64,000 nt of DNA from Planobispora longispora (GTDB taxonomy: Bacteria; Actinomycetota; Actinomycetes; Streptosporangiales; Streptosporangiaceae), in the NCBI RefSeq assembly GCF_016863135.1, contig NZ_BOOH01000049.1, forward strand, positions 1 to 64,000. The letters run 5' to 3'. Shown here piece after piece: positions 59,074 to 64,000 of this stretch; within the stretch, counting starts at the first letter, position 1, and each line of letters opens with the position of its first letter. The notes beneath the pieces are model-generated. The model worked only from the letters and a program-made list of their open reading frames with translations. It ran no database searches and was not told the DNA's origin. Both the position numbers and the translations under genes were made by a program.

Positions 59074-60540
59074 TCAGGTGCTGGTCAGGGAGGTGGGTTC
59101 CAGGGGCGGCGCGCCGGACGTCACCGGCGGGTCCGCCCGCACGACGCGGTCGCGCCCGGCCTCCTTGGCCGCGTAGAGGGCCTTGTCGGTGCGGCGCAGC
59201 AGCTCCAGCGGGCTCTCCCGGCCGTCCCAGCGGGCCAGGCCCGCCGAGAAGGTCTGCTTCTCCGGGGTGACCAGGCGCAGCGCCGACAGCAGGTGCTCGG
59301 CGCCGTCCAGGTCCCGGCCGGGCATCAGCAGCACGAACTCCTCGCCGCCGTAGCGGGCCAGCATGTCACCGGAGGACAGCACCAGGCTCCACGCGGTGGC
59401 GGCCCCGGCCAGCAGCTCGTCGCCGGCCTGGTGGCCGTAGGTGTCGTTGAAGCGCTTGAAGCGGTCCAGGTCCAGCAGCGCCAGGGTCAGCGGGGTGCCG
59501 CCGCGGGCGGCGCGGTCGTACTCGCGGGCGAGCTGGGCGTCCAGGGTGCGGCGGTTGGGCAGGCCGGTGAGGGTGTCGGTGCGGGCGATCTCGTCCAGCC
59601 GCCGCGCCTGCTCCTGCATGCGCCGGAGCATCGCGGCCATGCGGACGACCACCAGGACGAACAGAATGGCGGAGGTGATCGCCACGGCCCAGGTGCTCGG
59701 CTCCACTCCGGCGACGAGCTGCACGATCAGGGTGCCGGGGGCGAGCAGGACCACCGCGGTGAGGACGAGCAACCGCCGGGTGGTCAGGGAGGGGGCCGCC
59801 TCCGGGGTGGGGCGGAGCAGGTCGGCGGCGGAGGGATGCAGCGCCGCCGCGCCCCAGAGCAGGTACGCCGTCAGGAAGGGCACGACGCCCAGCGACACGC
59901 TGAACCCCTGCGGGTCCTCCACCAGGACGAAGGCCACGTCACCCGCGAGCACGCAGACCAGCGCCATCGTGATCATCCGGAAGGAGGGGGTGCGTGGGCC
60001 TGCGGTGGTCACCAGCCGCACGAGCCCGGCGAGCAGCAGGATGTCGGCGACGGGATATCCCAGCAGGATCGCCTGGGTGAGGACCGGCCCCGGGCTGCCG
60101 AGCTGGGGATCGATCAGCAGGACCCAGTACGGCAACGCCAGGCCGACGACGAGGATGGCGCTGTCCAGCCGGGACTCCCGGTCGGCGGGAGAGCGCCGGT
60201 GCCGGGCGAGGATGTGCAGGGCGGTCGCGACGATGGGGTATTCCAGCAGGTAGAGCCCGTCCGCCGGAGAGGGGAAGGGATTCACCTCGGCGATGTGCTC
60301 GTAGTAGACCCACAGGCTGTCGCCGAGGACGGCCATGAGCACGCCCGTTCCCATCAGCGCCCAGGGAAGGGAGATCGAGCTGCGGAAGCGGGCGGCCGAC
60401 ATCAGCATGACCGTCACACCGGACAGGCCGATCAGGACGTACACCACGTCTCTGGACATGCCATACGGCAGCAGCATGAACACTCCCAGGACGGCGAAGC
60501 CGCCAAGGAGATAGACACGCCAAGCGCGAGAACTGTCCAT
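59074..60540 (-). CDS. Diguanylate cyclase with multi-pass membrane sensor (GGDEF)
   Basis: A 488-residue protein making cyclic di-GMP from two GTP. About ten hydrophobic segments cover residues ~8-310 (YLLGGFAVLGVFMLLPYG; WALMGTGVLMAVLGDSLWVYY; LLVLTAVVLLAPGTLIVQLVAG). The GGDEF domain starts at DEIARTDTLTGLPNRRTLDA (~325); its active loop is RYGGEEFVLLM and the substrate motif LLDLDRFKRFNDTYGHQAGDELL. The inhibitory RxxD motif ahead of GGEEF is not evident. No EAL domain. The ATG at 60540 follows GGAGCGGC; the codon at 60567 is upstream of that ribosome site. In filamentous actinomycetes c-di-GMP holds back sporulation, so this may tie to development. Confidence 0.92.
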   Translation of the reverse strand: MDSSRAWRVYLLGGFAVLGVFMLLPYGMSRDVVYVLIGLSGVTVMLMSAARFRSSISLPWALMGTGVLMAVLGDSLWVYYEHIAEVNPFPSPADGLYLLEYPIVATALHILARHRRSPADRESRLDSAILVVGLALPYWVLLIDPQLGSPGPVLTQAILLGYPVADILLLAGLVRLVTTAGPRTPSFRMITMALVCVLAGDVAFVLVEDPQGFSVSLGVVPFLTAYLLWGAAALHPSAADLLRPTPEAAPSLTTRRLLVLTAVVLLAPGTLIVQLVAGVEPSTWAVAITSAILFVLVVVRMAAMLRRMQEQARRLDEIARTDTLTGLPNRRTLDAQLAREYDRAARGGTPLTLALLDLDRFKRFNDTYGHQAGDELLAGAATAWSLVLSSGDMLARYGGEEFVLLMPGRDLDGAEHLLSALRLVTPEKQTFSAGLARWDGRESPLELLRRTDKALYAAKEAGRDRVVRADPPVTSGAPPLEPTSLTST

Positions 60541-60674
60541 GCCGCTCCATCGGCGGATCGCAAACAATCCTTAGAGTAGGCGAATTGTTACACGATGTGT
60601 GATTTGCCGCCACATCCGCATCCCCTGCGACAACGGGAGATCCCGGGCCCGGAGAGCGCCGGCGGCCCTCCGGA

Positions 60675-63600
60675 TCACTGGCGGATGGACGAGCCGTGGC
60701 GTTCCTTGCGGATCTGGAGCTGAGCGGGGATCCGGGTGCGCAGCTCGCCCACATGGCTGACGATCCCGACGGCCCGTCCGCCGTCGCGCAGGCCGTCCAG
60801 GATGTCGAGGACCCCGTCCAGGGTGTCCTCGTCGAGCGTGCCGAACCCCTCGTCCACGAACAGCGTGCCGAGCTCCACTCCCCCGGCCTCGGCGGTGACC
60901 ACGTCGGCCAGGCCGAGGGCGAGCGCCAGCGAGGTGATGAAGCCCTCCCCGCCGGACAGGGTCGCGGGGTCGCGGTCCACCCCGGTCCAGCCGTCGAGGA
61001 CGCGCAGCCCGAGCCCGCCGCCGGATCTGCTCCGGTCGCCCGCCGCCCGCCTGAGATCGTGTTCCAGGAGGTAGCGCCCGCCCGACATGTGGTCCAGCCG
61101 CTCGTTGGCCGAGTCGACCACCTGCCGGAGCCGCTCGCCGAGCACGTAGGACGACAGCCGCATGCTCCACCGGTTGTCGGAGGAGTTTCCGCTGGTCAGA
61201 GCGGCGAGCCGGTCGGCCAGGCGGTGGCGTTCGGCGGCGGGCCGCCAGCGGCCCAGGCATCCGGCCAGCTCGGCGCGGAGCGCCGCCAGCCGGTCGCGGC
61301 GGCCCTCGGCGCGGTTCCGGGTGGACAGGAAGGCGGCGTGCGCGGTGTCGGCGGCGTCCCGGGCCGCCTCCAGCGCGGCCAGGTCGGGTTCGGGCTCCGC
61401 GGCGGCGGCGATCAGCTCCGGATCGGCCAGCTGGGCGTCGACGGCGGCGCGCTCCCGGTCGAGCGCGCGGAGGCGTTCGGCCTTGTCCGCCTGCTCGGCG
61501 GCCGGCCGGACCGCCGCGCGAGCGTCCTCGACCCCGAGGAATCCCGCCTCGGCGGCCGCCGCCCCGGCCCGCGCCAGGGCCGCCTCCAGCTCGGCCGCGG
61601 CGGCCCGCTCCTGCCGGGCGGCCTCGGCGGCCTCCCGGAGCAGTTCGGCCTCGTCGGCCAGCCGCTCCAGCCGGGCGGCCAGCGTCGGGTCCTCCCCCCG
61701 GGCCGCGTCGAGGCGCGCGGCCGTCCGGTCGGCCTCGGCGGTGAGCCGCTCCACGTTCGCGCGGCGCGCGGACAGGTCCACCGCGAGCCCGCGTGAGCGC
61801 TCCTGCAGGTCCTTGAGCTCGGCGACGAGGCCTCCCAGCTCGGTTTCGAGCGCGGGAACGGCGCCGGCCGCCTCCCGCAGCCCGTCCAGGATCCGCTCCG
61901 CCTCCCGGAGGTCCTCGGCGGCCCGGACGGCGCTCAGCGCGCGGGGCTCTCCCTGCGCGTCTCCGGCGGCCGGCTCGTCCCCGCCGAGTGACTCATCCCC
62001 GCCGACCGGCTCGTCCGCCGGGCCGCGGCCGATCGTGTCGCGGTCGATGCCGTGCCTGGTGGCCGCCTCCCGGTGCAGCGCGGAGATCTCCTCCACCCGC
62101 GCCGCGGCCGCCAGGGCGAGAGCGAGGGCGGCGGCCTCGGCGGCGAGGCGGTCGCGGCGGGCCCGGACGGTGGGGTCGGCGCCGCGGGCCTCGTCGAGGC
62201 GGGACTCCAGCCGGGCCTGCTCGGCCCGCGCGCCGATCCTGCGCGCCTGTCCCTCGGCCAGGCGCCGGTCGATCTCCCCGGCGCGCCCCTTCACCGCCTC
62301 CAATTCGGCGGCGGCCCGGTCCAGGTCGGCGGCGAGCCCGGGCTCGGCCTCGGCCGCGGAGAGCAGGGCGGCGAGTTCCCCCCGGGCCGCGTCGAGCGCC
62401 TCCCCGGCCTCCGGGGCGGCGAGATCGCCGGCGACGGCGACGGCCTCGTCCAGCTGGGATGCCAGGGCGGCGACCGCGCTCTCGGCGGCCTGACGCCGGT
62501 CGGTGGCCGCGTCGTAGTCGCTCTGGGCGGCGCGTTCGTCGTCGGCGGTGGGCGCGGCCTCCGCCGGGGAGGCCGGGGCGGGGTGGTCGGGCGAACCGCA
62601 GACCGCGCACGCCTCCCCCGGGACGAGCCCGGCGGCGAGTTCGGCCGCCATCCCGTCGATGCGGGCCTGCCGGATGTGCTGGAGCCGGTCGCGGAGGTCC
62701 TGGGCACGGTCGACGGCCCCGGACCTGGCGGCGCGCGCCGCCTCAAGGTCGGCGCGGAGCGCGTCCCGCCGCCGGGCGGACTCCAGCACGACGGCGGCGG
62801 CGTCGGCGGCGGCCTGGGCCGCCGGGATCCCGGCCGCCTCGGCCCGGACGGCCGCCAGCCGGGCAGACGCCTCGGCGAGCGCGGCGGGCAACTCCCGCTG
62901 GGCCCCGGCGAGCGCGGCCTCCTGTTCGGTCAGGCCGTGAAGGTCCGCGTCGAGGACGGCGAGCTCGGCGTCCAGCTCCGCGAGGCGCGCCTCGTCGGCG
63001 CGGAGCCCTTCCAGCCCGGCCAGGGCGTCACGGCGCTCCCGCTCCCGGGAGCCCAGCGCCTCCCGCAGCTCGGCCACGTCCCCGGGGACATCCGGATCCC
63101 AGCCCTCGATTCCCTCCCGGAGTTCGGCCGCGTCCCTGAGCGCGCCCGAATCCCGGCTCCCGGCCGCTTCCCGGTCCCCGGTCCCCTCCCCGGGGGCATC
63201 CGGGCCCCGCCCCTCGGGCCCGGCCGCGTCCGTCGCCGGGTTCTGGGGGGCACGTCCCTGCTCCAGGACGGAGAGCCGTTCCGTCAGCTCCCGCCGGGCG
63301 GCGTCCAGGTCGGCGGCCAGGCGGTCGCGGTTCTCGACCGCCCGGAGCCGGGCGGCCGCGGTCTCCCTGGCCGCCTCGGCCGCGGGAAGCCGGGCGGCGT
63401 CCAGCCGGGCGGAGGTGAGGCGGGCGTCCAGCCCGTCGCGGAGGGCGGGCAGGATCTCCAAGCGGGTCTCGACCCCGGCCTGCTCCACGGTCCGCCGGGT
63501 GATCTCCTGCTCCTCCAGCACGCGCTCGCGGAGGATCTCGCCCAGTCGCGTCTCCTCGGCGCGCAGCTCGCCCAGCCGGGTGATCTCATCTCGCCGGTCG

Positions 63601-64000
63601 CGCTCCAGCGCGGCGAGCAGGTCCGGGCCGACGCTCCGCTCCTCGGCGGACCCGAGAGCGCCGTCCGGGCCGCGGCCCGGCCCGGCGGGACGGCCGGGAC
63701 CGGCGACCCGGTCTTCTCCCCCGGCCGCGGGGGCGGCCCCGCGCAGCAGCGGGAGGGCGCGGGAGCGCGCGTCGGCGGCCAGGTTGCGGGTCTTGGCCGC
63801 CGTCTCGGCCCGTTGCCCGGCCTCCTGGATCAGGGGCAGCACCCGGTCGGCCCGGGCCGCCTCGGCGAGGATCGCCTCCAGGTCGGCCCGCTCCTCGGCG
63901 CGCTCCTCCAGCGCCCGGCTCCGCGTCAGCGCCTCGGCGTGGCGCCGCCTCCGGTCGGCCAGCGCGACGCCGTCCTCCAGCCGCCTGCGCGCCTCCAGCA
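60675..64000 (-). CDS. sbcC: SbcC-type DNA repair ATPase/exonuclease subunit (3' part, 5' end outside the window)
   Basis: About 1108 residues are present and the frame stays open to the right edge, so the N-terminal head with Walker A is missing. What is visible: coiled-coil arms rich in Ala, Arg and Glu; a zinc-hook motif GEACAVCGSPDHPAP (CxxC) near the middle; a second arm; then the C-terminal head with signature LSGGEGFITSLALALGLAD and Walker B GTLFVDEGFGTLDEDTLDGVLDIL. SbcC with the nuclease SbcD (not in the window) processes hairpins and double-strand ends. The arms are somewhat expanded by low-complexity stretches (GPEGRGPDAPGEGTGDREAAGSRDSG region). The 134 bases to the next gene hold no supported feature. 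Confidence 0.92.
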   Translation of the reverse strand, partial: LEARRRLEDGVALADRRRRHAEALTRSRALEERAEERADLEAILAEAARADRVLPLIQEAGQRAETAAKTRNLAADARSRALPLLRGAAPAAGGEDRVAGPGRPAGPGRGPDGALGSAEERSVGPDLLAALERDRRDEITRLGELRAEETRLGEILRERVLEEQEITRRTVEQAGVETRLEILPALRDGLDARLTSARLDAARLPAAEAARETAAARLRAVENRDRLAADLDAARRELTERLSVLEQGRAPQNPATDAAGPEGRGPDAPGEGTGDREAAGSRDSGALRDAAELREGIEGWDPDVPGDVAELREALGSRERERRDALAGLEGLRADEARLAELDAELAVLDADLHGLTEQEAALAGAQRELPAALAEASARLAAVRAEAAGIPAAQAAADAAAVVLESARRRDALRADLEAARAARSGAVDRAQDLRDRLQHIRQARIDGMAAELAAGLVPGEACAVCGSPDHPAPASPAEAAPTADDERAAQSDYDAATDRRQAAESAVAALASQLDEAVAVAGDLAAPEAGEALDAARGELAALLSAAEAEPGLAADLDRAAAELEAVKGRAGEIDRRLAEGQARRIGARAEQARLESRLDEARGADPTVRARRDRLAAEAAALALALAAAARVEEISALHREAATRHGIDRDTIGRGPADEPVGGDESLGGDEPAAGDAQGEPRALSAVRAAEDLREAERILDGLREAAGAVPALETELGGLVAELKDLQERSRGLAVDLSARRANVERLTAEADRTAARLDAARGEDPTLAARLERLADEAELLREAAEAARQERAAAAELEAALARAGAAAAEAGFLGVEDARAAVRPAAEQADKAERLRALDRERAAVDAQLADPELIAAAAEPEPDLAALEAARDAADTAHAAFLSTRNRAEGRRDRLAALRAELAGCLGRWRPAAERHRLADRLAALTSGNSSDNRWSMRLSSYVLGERLRQVVDSANERLDHMSGGRYLLEHDLRRAAGDRSRSGGGLGLRVLDGWTGVDRDPATLSGGEGFITSLALALGLADVVTAEAGGVELGTLFVDEGFGTLDEDTLDGVLDILDGLRDGGRAVGIVSHVGELRTRIPAQLQIRKERHGSSIRQ

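Overview
The window is high-GC DNA with strong third-position G/C bias, many GTG and TTG starts, several apparently leaderless genes, an XRE/DUF5753 regulator with small partner genes, a SapA-like domain and an M6 immune-inhibitor-A protease. Together these point to a chromosomal segment of a filamentous actinomycete, most likely Streptosporangiaceae (Streptosporangium/Nonomuraea type). No rRNA, tRNA, insertion sequence, phage or CRISPR was seen.

Layout. 1-7.4 kb: lipid kinase, secreted M6 protease, GlcD-type FAD oxidase, and a receptor Ser/Thr kinase ending in a SapA-like domain. 7.5-13.8 kb: an operon for a biotin-dependent acyl-CoA carboxylase (beta, then alpha), a crotonase and an AtuA-family protein, resembling the acyclic terpene (atu) pathway. 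14-15.5 kb: an XRE/DUF5753 regulator flanked by two small proteins. 15.5-24.9 kb, mostly minus strand: TetR regulator, two membrane glycosyltransferase genes (ATGA overlap), a two-component pair (GTGA overlap), a phytoene-dehydrogenase-like oxidoreductase and a LysR regulator divergent from a YeiH-type exporter. 26.4-28.3 kb: psuG-psuK for pseudouridine breakdown. 28.4-37.4 kb: a repeat-bearing protein of unknown function, a methyltransferase, a GH6 cellulase behind a CebR-like box, a lipoprotein, a MerR/membrane pair, an aldo/keto reductase and an epimerase divergent from a LysR gene.

38.4-44.8 kb is a leucine-degradation (liu-type) operon: acyl-CoA dehydrogenase, HMG-CoA lyase, methylcrotonyl-CoA carboxylase alpha and beta. 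A divergent TetR gene lies behind two GTTA-N8-TAAC boxes. A branched-chain keto-acid dehydrogenase E1 (alpha-beta fusion) at 50.3-52.5 kb would feed the same pathway. The operon lacks its own methylglutaconyl-CoA hydratase; the crotonase at 11.1 kb could supply it, and a TetR-like box lies just after that cluster.

The most unusual region is 44.86-45.2 kb. On the minus strand three 27-nt ORFs, each behind a near-perfect Shine-Dalgarno, encode the related octapeptides MRRSLDWT, MKREFHWT and MRRTLDWA. They sit in ~88-nt tandem modules between a promoter-like region and a strong terminator hairpin, with no larger gene in the unit. An MFS exporter is divergent from them, followed by a DrrAB-like ABC exporter behind AT-rich palindromes.

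52.6-64 kb: a site-2-protease-like M50 peptidase, a three-gene operon ending in an SMC-like ATPase (two accessory proteins plus ATPase, MukBEF/Wadjet-like organisation without a visible nuclease), a GGDEF diguanylate cyclase, and the 3' part of sbcC running off the window edge.
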